From contig URSO01000022.1 in NCBI GenBank assembly GCA_900550415.1, forward strand, positions 1-31,156: 31,156 nt of DNA. Reading direction: 5' to 3'. Below are positions 8,670 through 16,543 of this stretch, one piece after another; position 1 is the first letter of the stretch; the number at the start of each line of letters is the position of its first letter. Made by a program: the position numbers and the translations under genes. The stretch is from an uncultured Collinsella sp. Its GTDB lineage: Bacteria; Actinomycetota; Coriobacteriia; Coriobacteriales; Coriobacteriaceae. Under the pieces are notes generated by a model, which saw only the letters and a program-made list of their open reading frames with translations, was not told where the DNA came from and made no database searches.

Positions 8670-8723
8670 CCATCCGCAACGCAAGCCTTGTGCCTCATTG
8701 CAGCATTTTAACGTTGCGGATGG
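8670..8723. repeat. 12-bp perfect inverted repeat upstream of the TetR gene
   Basis: CCATCCGCAACG (8670-8681) and CGTTGCGGATGG (8712-8723) are exact reverse complements with a 30-nt loop. The element fills most of the gap between glnK and the TetR start. It could form a leader hairpin next to the ribosome site or mark the end of the amtB-glnK transcript, although no T-run follows. Confidence 0.55.
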
Positions 8724-8736
8724 CAGACGGTCGATT

Positions 8737-9075
8737 CTACACCGCGGCGGGGCCATGTTCGCCGGTGCGAATGCGGATGACTTCCTCGACCGGCTCGACC
8801 CAGATCTTGCCGTCGCCGACGGCGCCGGTGCGGGCGGCATTGCAGATGATGTCGACAATTCCGTCGACATGTTCATCGGCGCAGATGAGGGTGAACTGCA
8901 CCTTAGGGATCGTGTTGACAAGCAACTCGTTGCCGCGCACGTATTCCTTCCAGCCATGCTGCGCGCCGCAGCCCTGCACCTGGTTGATGGTCATGCCGCG
9001 AACATCGGCAGCAAACAGCGCGTCTTTGAGAACCTCAAGTTTTTCCTGACGGACGATCGCCGTGATCTTCTTCAT
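8737..9075 (-). CDS. glnK: PII family nitrogen regulatory protein
   Basis: This 112-residue protein aligns over its full length with GlnB/GlnK: MKKITAIVR at the start, a T-loop (GWKEYVRGNELLVNTIPKV), the B-loop TGAVGDGKI, and the C-terminal motif VIRIRTGE. PII trimers bind ATP, ADP and 2-oxoglutarate and insert their T-loops into the AmtB trimer to block ammonium uptake. The residue aligned with E. coli Tyr51, the uridylylation site, is Leu here, so control by GlnD-type uridylylation is not expected. Regulation is then probably by ligand binding alone. The gene follows amtB on the same strand, 154 nt downstream, which is the classical pairing. AGAGAGGAA precedes the start. Confidence 0.95.
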   Translation of the reverse strand: MKKITAIVRQEKLEVLKDALFAADVRGMTINQVQGCGAQHGWKEYVRGNELLVNTIPKVQFTLICADEHVDGIVDIICNAARTGAVGDGKIWVEPVEEVIRIRTGEHGPAAV

Positions 9076-9121
9076 AGTGAATTCCTCTCTTTAGTAAAGA
9101 AATGAATTGCCATTCAATAAC

Positions 9122-9227
9122 GCGGGTTTTCCAAGTGCCCGAGATTGCCCCGAAAGAGGAGCGCCGCGTACTTCGGTACGCAAGCGACGGTTTGAGGGGC
9201 AAGGTCGGGTGCTTGGGAAAGCCGCGC
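9122..9227. repeat. large nested hairpin between amtB and glnK
   Basis: Positions 9122-9152 and about 9196-9227 form long, nearly complementary arms. Matching blocks include CCAAGTGCCCGA with TCGGGTGCTTGG and TTGCCCC with GGGGCAA. The centre holds a perfect 6-bp stem, GCGTAC TTCG GTACGC (9166-9181), with a UUCG tetraloop on the plus strand. No T-run follows on either strand, so a plain terminator is unlikely. It may be an mRNA processing or attenuation element, or a copy of a dispersed palindromic repeat. Confidence 0.6.
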
Positions 9228-9229
9228 TG

Positions 9230-10507
9230 CTAATCGAGTCCGGAGAACGAGGGGTACGCGCTCTCGCCGTGCTGACTCGCATCCAGGCCCAGTGCCTCGT
9301 CGGCCTCGTCCACGCGCAGGCTACCGTGGAACAGCGCCTTGACCACCGCGGCGATCACCAAGTCGAGCATCAGCACAATAACGACCGTCACCACAATGCC
9401 CAGAACCTGCGAGACAAGCAGCGACACGTCGCCCGTGTAGAACAGGCCGCCCTTACCGGTCCACGAGAGCTCCGGCACGCAGAACAGGCCCGTGAGCACA
9501 CCGCCCAAGATGCCGCCGATACCGTGGCAACCGAACGCGTCGAGCGCATCGTCGTAGCCGAACTTGGTCTTAAGATGGCTGATGGCCAGGTAGCAGACGG
9601 GCGATACGATCAGGCCCATAACCAGCGCCGCCCACGGCTCGACAAAGCCCGCGCCCGGCGTGACCACCACAAGGCTCGCGACCAGACCGGTGCTGGCACC
9701 CACCAGCGTGGGGCGACCGGTGTGCACGCGCTCGACGGCAAGCCATGAGACCATGCCCGCCGCGCTGGCCGTCACGGTGTTGAGGATGGCGAGCGCCGCC
9801 ACGGCGTCGGCCTTAAACTCGCTGCCGCCGTTAAATCCAAACCAGCCAAACCAAAGCAGGCCGGCGCCCAGTGCTACAAACGGCACGTTATGCGGACGAT
9901 AGCTCACCATGCCAAAGCCGCGACGACGGCCGAGCATTAAGCAGAGAATCAGGCCCGTAAGACCGGACGAAATGTGCACCACGTCGCCGCCGGCAAAGTC
10001 GAGCGCTCCGATGATGTCGCCGATAAAGGAGCCATCGCCGCCCCAAACCATGTGGGCGAGCGGCGCGTAAACCACGAGCAGCCAAATGCCCAGGAAAGCC
10101 GTCATGACACCAAACTTAACGCGGCCGGCCAGGCTGCCCGTGACGATAGCGGCGGTGATCATGGCAAACGCCATCTGGAAGGCGATGTTGATGATCTGAG
10201 GATAGACGGCACCGTCCGCGGCATTGCCCTCGGCCGCCTGCAGCACCTGGTTGAGCACCGGTAGGCACAGCAACTGGTCAAGGCCTCCAATAAACGGACT
10301 GGAGCCGTCGCCGCCGTAGGCCAGCGACCAGCCGGCAACAATCCACAGCACACCAACTAGGCCAATGGCGCCAAAGCACATAAGCATGGTGTTGATGACA
10401 TTTTTGCGCCTGGACAGGCCTCCATAGAAAAACGCCAGCCCCGGTGTCATTAAAAACACGAGCATGGTGCAGATGAGCATAAACGTTGTCGATCCCGTAT
10501 CGTACAT
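9230..10507 (-). CDS. amtB: ammonium transporter of the Amt family
   Basis: The 425-residue membrane protein has the Amt family order of motifs: FFYGGLSRRKNV near the first helices, a central DFAGGDVVHISSG motif, WFGWFGFNGGSE, and DALDAFGCHGIGG carrying a conserved pore histidine. Amt trimers conduct ammonia or ammonium into the cell. The start is ATG 10507 (MYDTGSTTFML), preceded by AAGGGGGAG; a longer reading from 10564 adds a non-conserved leader. The C-terminal tail carries the usual cytoplasmic segment contacted by PII. The gene for PII follows directly, so transport is probably closed by PII when nitrogen is plentiful. The 198 nt upstream show no confident promoter. Confidence 0.95.
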   Translation of the reverse strand: MYDTGSTTFMLICTMLVFLMTPGLAFFYGGLSRRKNVINTMLMCFGAIGLVGVLWIVAGWSLAYGGDGSSPFIGGLDQLLCLPVLNQVLQAAEGNAADGAVYPQIINIAFQMAFAMITAAIVTGSLAGRVKFGVMTAFLGIWLLVVYAPLAHMVWGGDGSFIGDIIGALDFAGGDVVHISSGLTGLILCLMLGRRRGFGMVSYRPHNVPFVALGAGLLWFGWFGFNGGSEFKADAVAALAILNTVTASAAGMVSWLAVERVHTGRPTLVGASTGLVASLVVVTPGAGFVEPWAALVMGLIVSPVCYLAISHLKTKFGYDDALDAFGCHGIGGILGGVLTGLFCVPELSWTGKGGLFYTGDVSLLVSQVLGIVVTVVIVLMLDLVIAAVVKALFHGSLRVDEADEALGLDASQHGESAYPSFSGLD

Positions 10508-10705
10508 TCGCTCCCCCTTGGTCGCATGAACGTTGTCGGCGCCCATAGTGCGGCCGAGGGCCAACTGGTGTAGACCAGATACGGCGTTGTTAAACGCTGC
10601 GTTGTCGAATGGAAACGGTGCCGCAATCTTGGAAACGGCACGGCAACGGGCGCGAAACGAACGGGAAATACGCGAGCAAGGAAGCCGTGAGCGCGCCCGT
10701 CCCGG

Positions 10706-11725
10706 CTAGCGGCGGAACAGCTCGCGGGCTCGGTCGCGGAGGCCGGTAGCTCGGATGACGCCCTCGTAGCGATTGATGCGCAGACGCGGGAAGGCGTTAA
10801 AGAAGCGCAGGTCGCGACGGCTGAGCGAAACGCTCGGCACCGGACGGCTCATGCGCTTGCCGGCAAGGCGACGACTGAGTGACGGACGCGGCATGCTCGG
10901 CGCGGCATCGGCCACGCGGCGGGCAGCGAGTGCCAGGCCGCGAGCACCATCCGCGATAAACGTCGGCATCGAAGCCTTCTCGCGCAGGGCATCGAGCGCC
11001 GCGTCGCCCAGCTCGGCCAGCCAAGCGTTAACGGCGCGACCGCGGATATGCGTCTGCGCCACCGAGTCGATCGCCGAATCGGGAATACGTTCGAGCATAG
11101 AGTCGGAGGCGTCGGCGAGCGACTCATTGATGCGGTCGGCAAGGTCGGCCCGGACGCGCTCCAGCTGATCAGACAGACGCCGCCAGCTCGCCAACGAGCA
11201 CACCGCGTCGACCATCATCGCGACCGCGACGATAAAGGCGGACAGCCGCACAATCAGCACCGGCAGATGGCCAAGCAGCCCCAGCAATGCCGGCTCCACT
11301 AAACGGCAAATGCACAGTGCACCCAGGCCAAACGCGCAGGCCCAGTACAGGCAGATGCGTCCGTGCAGGTTAAACGGCAGATGCGAGTAATCCCAAAACC
11401 GGGCACCCGTCGTTTTTTCCAACAGCACGCCCACGCTATATTCGATCAAGCTGCATACGAGCGCGGCAGCGACAAACTGGCTCGAGGCATCCGGAATCCC
11501 GCGCAACAGCAGCCAGCAGGCAATGCCGCCCGCGCCATAGATGGGGCAGCACGGCCCCAGCAAAAAGCCACTGTTGGCAAATCGTCCGTGGTTGAGCATG
11601 GCGCAGACTGTCGACTCCCACACCCAGCCGCAAAAACCGTAGAAGGCAAACGAGAGCACCAGCGCCGAGAGCGGACAGGCGGCAAGCGTCGCGCCGTCAA
11701 ATGCCATGTCGATCGCGGTCCCCAC
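10706..11725 (-). CDS. CmpB-type membrane protein (putative ABC transporter permease family)
   Basis: This 339-residue protein has about five hydrophobic segments in its first 200 residues and a soluble, Arg-rich C-terminal part. The N-terminal half matches the family annotated as putative ABC transporter permease CmpB: FAFYGFCGWVWES, FLLGPCCPIYGAGG, and the E-x-x-x-G-x-x-L-E block (SLIEYSVGVLLEKTTGARFW, then WDYS). The function of this family is not established despite its name, and no ATPase lies nearby. The start is GTG 11725 with GGAGAGGG upstream; an ATG at 11707 lacks a ribosome site. It begins 4 nt after the HD-domain gene ends, so the two are translated from one mRNA. Confidence 0.82.
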   Translation of the reverse strand: MGTAIDMAFDGATLAACPLSALVLSFAFYGFCGWVWESTVCAMLNHGRFANSGFLLGPCCPIYGAGGIACWLLLRGIPDASSQFVAAALVCSLIEYSVGVLLEKTTGARFWDYSHLPFNLHGRICLYWACAFGLGALCICRLVEPALLGLLGHLPVLIVRLSAFIVAVAMMVDAVCSLASWRRLSDQLERVRADLADRINESLADASDSMLERIPDSAIDSVAQTHIRGRAVNAWLAELGDAALDALREKASMPTFIADGARGLALAARRVADAAPSMPRPSLSRRLAGKRMSRPVPSVSLSRRDLRFFNAFPRLRINRYEGVIRATGLRDRARELFRR

Positions 11726-11728
11726 CGT

Positions 11729-12286
11729 CTACCCTCTCCTCTTTTCGCTCGAATCTTTGCTCGAGCCGTCACTCGAGCCCTCGTTCAAATCGTTCGCGCC
11801 GCCTTTGCGCGGCAGACGGCCGGCGACCGTCTCGCACAGAGCGCACCATTTATCGGCCAGGCACACAATCCATGCCTCGCGACACGTCGGTGGAACCGGT
11901 ACCAGCGGAAACATATGGCGCACGATGATATTCCGCTCGCGCGGCGTCAGCTCAAAATCTTCCTCGGCACGCGCCAGGGCAAAAAATGGATGCCGAAATC
12001 CGTGCAGTCGATGGCTCGGATCGGGGTCGTGCCAATCATATAGAAAATAATCGTGCAGCAGGGCCCCGCGCAACAGCGAGGCACGGTCGACCGAAATGCC
12101 AGCACGGCCCAAGCACTCGGCAAAGGACAGGCTCGCCCGCGCCACCGAAATCACATGCGCATACACCGTCACGTCGCCATGCTGGATAAACTCGTGCGTC
12201 AGGTCCAAGCGGCCCGCCTGGGCCAGCTGACGGGCGGCATCGTCGACCTCGTGCGCGATTTTCTCGGCACGAACGGCATCAGACAT
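11729..12286 (-). CDS. HD-domain phosphohydrolase-like protein
   Basis: The protein has about 185 residues. An HD-type metal site is visible: a histidine in VYAHVISVA, the HD pair in ALLHDYFLYDWHD, a further histidine in RHMFPLVPV and an acidic LADKWC near the end. HD proteins hydrolyse nucleotides or other phosphoesters; the substrate is unknown. The start ATG 12286 (MSDAVRAEK) follows a perfect AAGGAGG at ideal spacing. The gene leads a two-gene unit with the CmpB-type membrane protein, a pairing that recurs in related bacteria as far as I recall. The C-terminus is Ser- and Asp-rich (NEGSSDGSSKDSS). Confidence 0.82.
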   Translation of the reverse strand: MSDAVRAEKIAHEVDDAARQLAQAGRLDLTHEFIQHGDVTVYAHVISVARASLSFAECLGRAGISVDRASLLRGALLHDYFLYDWHDPDPSHRLHGFRHPFFALARAEEDFELTPRERNIIVRHMFPLVPVPPTCREAWIVCLADKWCALCETVAGRLPRKGGANDLNEGSSDGSSKDSSEKRRG

Positions 12287-12514
12287 GCTGCCTCCTTCCA
12301 GCGGCTCACGGCGGCATGCCACGGCCTGCACGCATTGAATAAAATCATCATCGAATCTACCAGTATGGCATCAGACAAAACGTTTTGCCCCGCCAGTTGG
12401 CGAATTACCGCGCCGCCGTCACATATCAAACGCCAAAATGTGCGAGACTGTTTTGTGCAATTGTGCCGGCCGAGGGAGCGCCGGCGCTCGATTCGCATGG
12501 AGTAACCAACAACG
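12287..12514. other. divergent intergenic region with a 12-bp palindrome
   Basis: This 228-nt gap separates the minus-strand HD gene from the plus-strand DXS-like gene and must hold both promoters. CAAAACGTTTTG (12376-12387) is a perfect palindrome and a possible operator. No convincing pair of -35 and -10 boxes was found. Confidence 0.4.
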
Positions 12515-14296
12515 ATGCTGCTTACGCAAACGACAACGCCCGAGGACGTCAAGGCTCTCGACCGCGCCGAGCTTCCGCTGCTCTGCGGCGAGATCCGTCA
12601 GGCAATCCTCGAAAGCTCCGCCGCTGTCGGCGGGCACGTTGCCCCCAACCTGGGCGTCGTTGAGCTTACGGTTGCGCTTCATCGCGTGTTTAACTCCCCC
12701 ATCGACAAGATTGTCTTTGACGTTTCGCACCAGACCTACGCCCACAAGGCGCTGACGGGGCGCGCGTACACTTATATCGATCCGGAGCGTTATGGTGAGG
12801 CTTCTGGCTTTGCCAATCCCGACGAGTCCGAGCACGACTTGTTTGCCATGGGCCATACCTCCACGTCGGTGAGCCTGGGCTGCGGCCTGGCACACGCTCG
12901 TGACCTGGCGGGCGATACGTACAACGTCATTACCATCATTGGCGACGGCTCGCTTTCGGGCGGCTTGGCGTTTGAGGGCCTCGACAATGCCGCCGAACTC
13001 GACAGCAACTTGATCATCATCGTCAACGATAACGACCAGTCCATCGCCGAAAACCACGGTGGCCTGTATCGCAATCTGGCCGAGCTGCGCGCCAGCAACG
13101 GCACCTGTGAGCGCAACGTTTTCCGCGCGATGGGGCTCGACTACCGCTATCTGGACACCGGCAACGATGTGTTGGCCCTGGTCGACACGCTGCAGGAGCT
13201 GCGCGATATCGATCATCCCATCGTGCTGCACGTCTCCACCGCAAAGGGCAAGGGCTTTGAGCCAGCCCAGAGCGACCCCGAGCGCTGGCATCATGTGGGT
13301 CCGTTTGACATGGCGACTGGGCGCAAGCTCTGCCCGGGCCATCCGAGCGAGCCTGCGCCGCGCACCTATGCCGACATTACGGGCGAGGCGCTCAGCGCCG
13401 CCATCGAGCACGATCCGCAGGTCGTGGGCATCACGGCCGCCACGCCCTACATCATGGGCTTTACACCCGAGCTTCGCGCCGCGGCAGGCAAGCACTTTGT
13501 CGACGTGGGCATTGCCGAGGAACACGCCGTGACCTTTGCCACCGCGCTTGCGCGCTCGGGCGCCAAGCCAGTCTTTGGTGTGTACGGCACGTTTTTGCAG
13601 CGCGCCTACGACGAACTGTGGCACGACCTGTGCCTCAACGACGCCCCCGCAACCATCTTGGTGTTTGGCGCGTCGATCTTTGGCACCACGTCCGAGACGC
13701 ACCTCTCGTTCTTCGATATTTCCATGCTGGGCGGACTTCCCAACATGCACTACCTTGCACCTGCCTGCATGGAGGAATACCTGTCCATGCTGAGCTGGTC
13801 GCTCGACCACCGCGAGCATCCCGTGGCGATTCGCGTGCCGGGCATTGGCTTGGTAAGCCGCCCCGATCTTGCGCCCGCCGAAGACACCGACTATAGCGTC
13901 GTTCGCTACAACGTGGTACGCCAGGGACGCGACGTGGCCGTGCTCGCGCTTGGCGATTTCTTTGAGCTGGGCGAGCGCGTGACAAACCGCTTGGCCGCCG
14001 AGTACGGTATCGAGGCCACACTCGTCAACCCGCGCTTTGCAACCGAGCTCGACCGCGAGTTCCTCGACAGCCTTGCCGCCGAGCACCGCGTTGTCGTCAC
14101 CCTCGAGGACGGCGTCTTGGACGGCGGCTGGGGCGAGCGTGTGGCGTGTTACCTGGCCTGCACGCCCGTGCGCACGCGCACCTTCGGCATCGCCAAGGGC
14201 TTCCCCGACCGCTACGACCCCAACGAACTGCTCGCTCAGAACGGCATGACGGCCGAGAACATGGCCGTCGAAGCCGTAAGGCTACTTAACGAGTAA
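12515..14296 (+). CDS. DXS-like thiamine-diphosphate-dependent synthase
   Basis: This 593-residue protein follows the architecture of 1-deoxy-D-xylulose-5-phosphate synthase, which joins pyruvate and glyceraldehyde 3-phosphate at the start of the MEP isoprenoid pathway. Visible landmarks are His41 (GGHVAPNLG), DVSHQTYAHKALTGR, GHTSTS, the GDGS...NDN thiamine/Mg site (143-173), and the catalytic Glu335 in GIAEEHAVTF. However, the segment aligned with E. coli DRAGIVGADGQTH reads FGASIFGTTSETH: the positions of Arg420 and Asp427 are Gly385 and Thr392, while His431 is kept (His396). Both missing residues belong to the canonical active site. The protein is also about 27 residues shorter than E. 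coli DXS. It may be a divergent DXS or a paralogue with another acceptor. ATG start with GGAG 12 nt upstream; a strong terminator follows. Confidence 0.88.
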   Translation: MLLTQTTTPEDVKALDRAELPLLCGEIRQAILESSAAVGGHVAPNLGVVELTVALHRVFNSPIDKIVFDVSHQTYAHKALTGRAYTYIDPERYGEASGFANPDESEHDLFAMGHTSTSVSLGCGLAHARDLAGDTYNVITIIGDGSLSGGLAFEGLDNAAELDSNLIIIVNDNDQSIAENHGGLYRNLAELRASNGTCERNVFRAMGLDYRYLDTGNDVLALVDTLQELRDIDHPIVLHVSTAKGKGFEPAQSDPERWHHVGPFDMATGRKLCPGHPSEPAPRTYADITGEALSAAIEHDPQVVGITAATPYIMGFTPELRAAAGKHFVDVGIAEEHAVTFATALARSGAKPVFGVYGTFLQRAYDELWHDLCLNDAPATILVFGASIFGTTSETHLSFFDISMLGGLPNMHYLAPACMEEYLSMLSWSLDHREHPVAIRVPGIGLVSRPDLAPAEDTDYSVVRYNVVRQGRDVAVLALGDFFELGERVTNRLAAEYGIEATLVNPRFATELDREFLDSLAAEHRVVVTLEDGVLDGGWGERVACYLACTPVRTRTFGIAKGFPDRYDPNELLAQNGMTAENMAVEAVRLLNE

Positions 14297-14336
14297 AAAC
14301 CTCCGCAAGGGAAGCACCCCTGCGGAGGTTTTTTTT
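14297..14336 (+). terminator. rho-independent terminator of the DXS-like gene
   Basis: The stem AAACCTCCGCA / TGCGGAGGTTT begins right after the stop codon, has a short inner GGG/CCC pairing, and ends in a run of eight T. It is symmetric enough (A-run on the left) to work on the minus strand too. Confidence 0.93.
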
Positions 14337-14348
14337 CGCGGCGCGATT

Positions 14349-14566
14349 GTCTCAATCTGTAACATCTAGGGCCCGAATTCCCGTCTAACTGTTACAGATC
14401 TAGATAAGACGTCTTAGTCCCAAACCTTTGTCTCGATCTGTAACAGATAGAGACCTTTTGGCCGTCTACCTGTTACAGATCGAGACATTCGAATTCCCCT
14501 GAAGAGAAAATCTCAATCTGTAACAGTTACTCGGCAAAAATGGCTGCAGATGTTACAGATCGAGAC
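14349..14566. repeat. array of six 16-bp repeats in alternating orientation
   Basis: The unit GTCTCGATCTGTAACA occurs forward at 14349, 14430 and 14510 and inverted at 14390, 14471 and 14551, each 16 nt long with 0-4 changes. Start-to-start spacing is 41, 40, 41, 39 and 41 nt, leaving unique spacers of 23-25 nt. The middle pair extends to a 17-bp perfect match (14430-14446 with 14470-14486). Every unit can pair with either neighbour, giving alternative hairpins. The spacer at 14405-14416 holds the palindrome TAAGACGTCTTA. No coding frame crosses the array. It lies between a terminator and the transporter promoter. Confidence 0.85.
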
Positions 14567-14603
14567 AAAACAGCAAGGCATGCCGCTGCATCGGCCAGAA
14601 CCG

Positions 14604-14629
14604 CCACAAAGGTGCCTGTCCCTTTATGG
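14604..14629. repeat. hairpin repeat copy 2 (CTGTCCCTTT loop)
   Basis: CCACAAAGG (14604-14612) pairs with CCTTTATGG (14621-14629) with one mismatch; the loop side reads TGCCTGTCCCTTT. It is the most degenerate of four related hairpins in the window. It stands about 50 nt upstream of the promoter of the amino-acid transporter. Confidence 0.45.
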
Positions 14630-14676
14630 TAGGTAGAATAACCCATAAGGTAAGTATGTTTCTGAGTTATTTCGTG

Positions 14677-14706
14677 TTGACCCATTTGAGCGGGATGGGG
14701 TATAAC
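14677..14706 (+). promoter_or_regulatory. sigma70-type promoter of the amino-acid ABC transporter operon
   Basis: TTGACC (14677-14682) and TATAAC (14701-14706) match the -35 and -10 consensus at 5 of 6 positions each, with an 18-nt spacer. Transcription would begin near 14713, about 37 nt before the first ATG. This is the clearest promoter in the window, which fits an abundantly made binding protein. Confidence 0.8.
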
Positions 14707-14749
14707 TCTACTCAACCGCTAGGGATTTTATTGAGAAAGGTGTTCTCCT

Positions 14750-15745
14750 ATGAGCAAGAACCTCTCCCAGCAGGTCGTTCTCGACCGCCGCGGCTTCGTT
14801 GCCGCCACCTTCGCAACCGTCGCCGGCCTTGGTCTTGCCGGCTGCTCTGACACCAGCGCCGAGGCTGACAAGGGTTCCGCCGCTGGCTCCTCCAAGAGCT
14901 CCGAAGATACCGAGGCTTCCACCACGCTCGACGCCAAGGCATTCGACAAGCTCGTCGACAACGGCCCCAAGGCCGATGACGATGTCATCGCCGCCAGCAC
15001 CTGGGCCACGGCCGTCAAGGACGCCGGCGTCTTTAAGATCGGTGGCGTTCAGACCTCCACGCTCTTCTCCCTCCTCAACGAGAAGGACGGTCAGACCCGC
15101 GGCTTCGACGCCGGCATCGCACAGCTCCTGTCCAACTACATTCTGGGCGAGAACAAGGTCGAGATCACCCAGGTGACCTCGGACACGCGCGAGTCCGTCC
15201 TGCAGAACGGCCAGGTCGACGCCGTCTTTGCCACCTACACCATCACCGATGAGCGCAAGAAGCTCGTCTCCTTCGCCGGCCCCTACTACTACACCCAGCA
15301 GGCTATCCTGGTGCTCACCGATAACGACGACATCAAGGGCGTCGACGACCTGGCCAATAAGAACGTCGCCGTCCAGTCCGGCTCCAACGGCCCCGCCATC
15401 CTGGAGGAGTTTGCCCCCAAGGCCAGCCAGCAGGAGTTCAAGACCGACGAGGAGGCACGTCAGGCACTCCAGCAGGGCCGCGTCGATGCCTACGTCATCG
15501 ACAACAACATGCAGCAGAGCGCCCTGGTCCGCGAGCCCGGCAAGTACAAGATTGCCGGCAAGCCCTTCGGCAGCAAGGAGCCCTACGGCATCGGCCTGCC
15601 GCTCGATTCCGACGGTGTCGCCTTTGTCAACGACTTCCTTAAGAAGATCGAGGATGACGGCACCTGGACCGAGCTGTGGCAGATCTGCATTGGTGACCGT
15701 ACGGGCGACACCAATGTTCCCGAGCTGCCCGAGATCGGCGCCTAG
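14750..15745 (+). CDS. amino-acid ABC transporter substrate-binding lipoprotein
   Basis: This 331-residue protein begins with a twin-arginine-type signal (DRRGFVAATFATVAG) ending in the lipobox LAGC, so it should be exported and lipid-anchored at Cys27-28 or so. A Ser/Ala/Glu-rich linker follows. The rest is a family 3 solute-binding domain with GGVQTSTLF, RGFDAGIAQLL, DAVFATYTITDERKK and FAGPYYYTQQAILVL. This family binds polar amino acids; the arrangement with two permeases and one ATPase resembles the gluABCD and gln systems, so glutamate or glutamine is the best guess. AAAGGTG precedes the ATG. A hairpin after the gene probably lets it be expressed above the membrane components. Confidence 0.92.
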   Translation: MSKNLSQQVVLDRRGFVAATFATVAGLGLAGCSDTSAEADKGSAAGSSKSSEDTEASTTLDAKAFDKLVDNGPKADDDVIAASTWATAVKDAGVFKIGGVQTSTLFSLLNEKDGQTRGFDAGIAQLLSNYILGENKVEITQVTSDTRESVLQNGQVDAVFATYTITDERKKLVSFAGPYYYTQQAILVLTDNDDIKGVDDLANKNVAVQSGSNGPAILEEFAPKASQQEFKTDEEARQALQQGRVDAYVIDNNMQQSALVREPGKYKIAGKPFGSKEPYGIGLPLDSDGVAFVNDFLKKIEDDGTWTELWQICIGDRTGDTNVPELPEIGA

Positions 15746-15833
15746 GCAGCGAGCCTAGTAACGGCCGCTACGAAACCATATGGAAACGCACGATGCGCTT
15801 TATTGCGCTAAACTGTTTCCTCACTGAGTTGTC

Positions 15834-15862
15834 GGGGCTTCCGTACACACGGGAGCCCCTTT
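15834..15862 (+). terminator. intercistronic hairpin, probable partial terminator
   Basis: GGGGCTTCCGT (15834-15844) pairs with ACGGGAGCCCC (15849-15859) with one G-T wobble and an ACAC loop, followed by TTT. It lies in the 138-nt gap between the binding protein and permease genes. Such hairpins usually reduce, rather than abolish, read-through and stabilise the upstream mRNA. Confidence 0.7.
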
Positions 15863-15883
15863 CCTTACCGGCGGGAGGTCCGC

Positions 15884-16543
15884 ATGAGTCTCTCCGAGCT
15901 CTGGTCGCTCTATGGCCAGAACTATATCGACGCGCTGCTGGCAACCTGGGGCATGACGCTTGAGTCGTTTGCCATCGCCATGGTGCTGGCCGTCGCCGTC
16001 ACCGTGATGCGCGTGTCGCCGCTCAAGCCGCTGCGCGTCTTTGGCGACCTGTATGTCCAGGTCTTCCGTAACATCCCCGGCATCGCGCTGCTCATTATCG
16101 TCGTCTACGCGCTGCCGCCGCTCAAGGTCGTCCTGCCCTACCGCACCTGCGTCATCGTCGCCACAGTGCTCTTGGGTTCTGCCTTTGGCTCCGAGAACTT
16201 TATGAGCGGCATCAACACCGTCGGTGTCGGTCAGGTGGAAGCCGCCCGCTCGCTGGGCATGAGCTTCAGCCGTATCCTCGCCAAGATCGTGATTCCGCAG
16301 GCGCTGCGCTCGAGCGTGCTGCCCATGACCAACCTCTTTATCGCCGTCATGCTCACCACCGCGCTCGGCAGTCAGGTGCCGCTTAAACCGCAGGAGCTCA
16401 CCGGCGTGGTGAGCTACATCAACACGCGCTCGCTCGGCGGCGTCGCCGCGTTCTTTATCTCGGCGCTCGGCTACCTGGGCACGGCCTTTGTGGTGAGCCA
16501 CATTGGCAACTATATCGATAAGAAGGTGAGGATCCTCCGATGA
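15884..16543 (+). CDS. amino-acid ABC transporter permease 1
   Basis: The 219-residue membrane protein has several hydrophobic helices and a HisM/GlnP-type permease fold. The cytoplasmic EAA loop that contacts the ATPase is visible as VEAARSLGMSFSRILAKIVIPQALR. N-terminal residues LLATWGMTLESFAIAMVLAV match the first helices of polar amino-acid permeases. GGGAGG is well placed before the ATG. The last four bases overlap the start of the second permease (ATGA), so the pair is translationally coupled and should form a heterodimer in the membrane. Confidence 0.93.
   Translation: MSLSELWSLYGQNYIDALLATWGMTLESFAIAMVLAVAVTVMRVSPLKPLRVFGDLYVQVFRNIPGIALLIIVVYALPPLKVVLPYRTCVIVATVLLGSAFGSENFMSGINTVGVGQVEAARSLGMSFSRILAKIVIPQALRSSVLPMTNLFIAVMLTTALGSQVPLKPQELTGVVSYINTRSLGGVAAFFISALGYLGTAFVVSHIGNYIDKKVRILR

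Noticed and set aside
12419..14086. 555-codon minus-strand frame
   Set aside because: Antisense shadow of the DXS-like gene; low-complexity His/Arg/Ala translation.
14349..14566. CRISPR array
   Set aside because: Repeats are only 16 nt and alternate in orientation, spacers are 23-25 nt, only six units exist, and no cas gene is nearby.
14707..14749. riboswitch or T-box in the transporter leader
   Set aside because: The leader after the promoter is only about 37 nt long and shows no conserved riboswitch motif.
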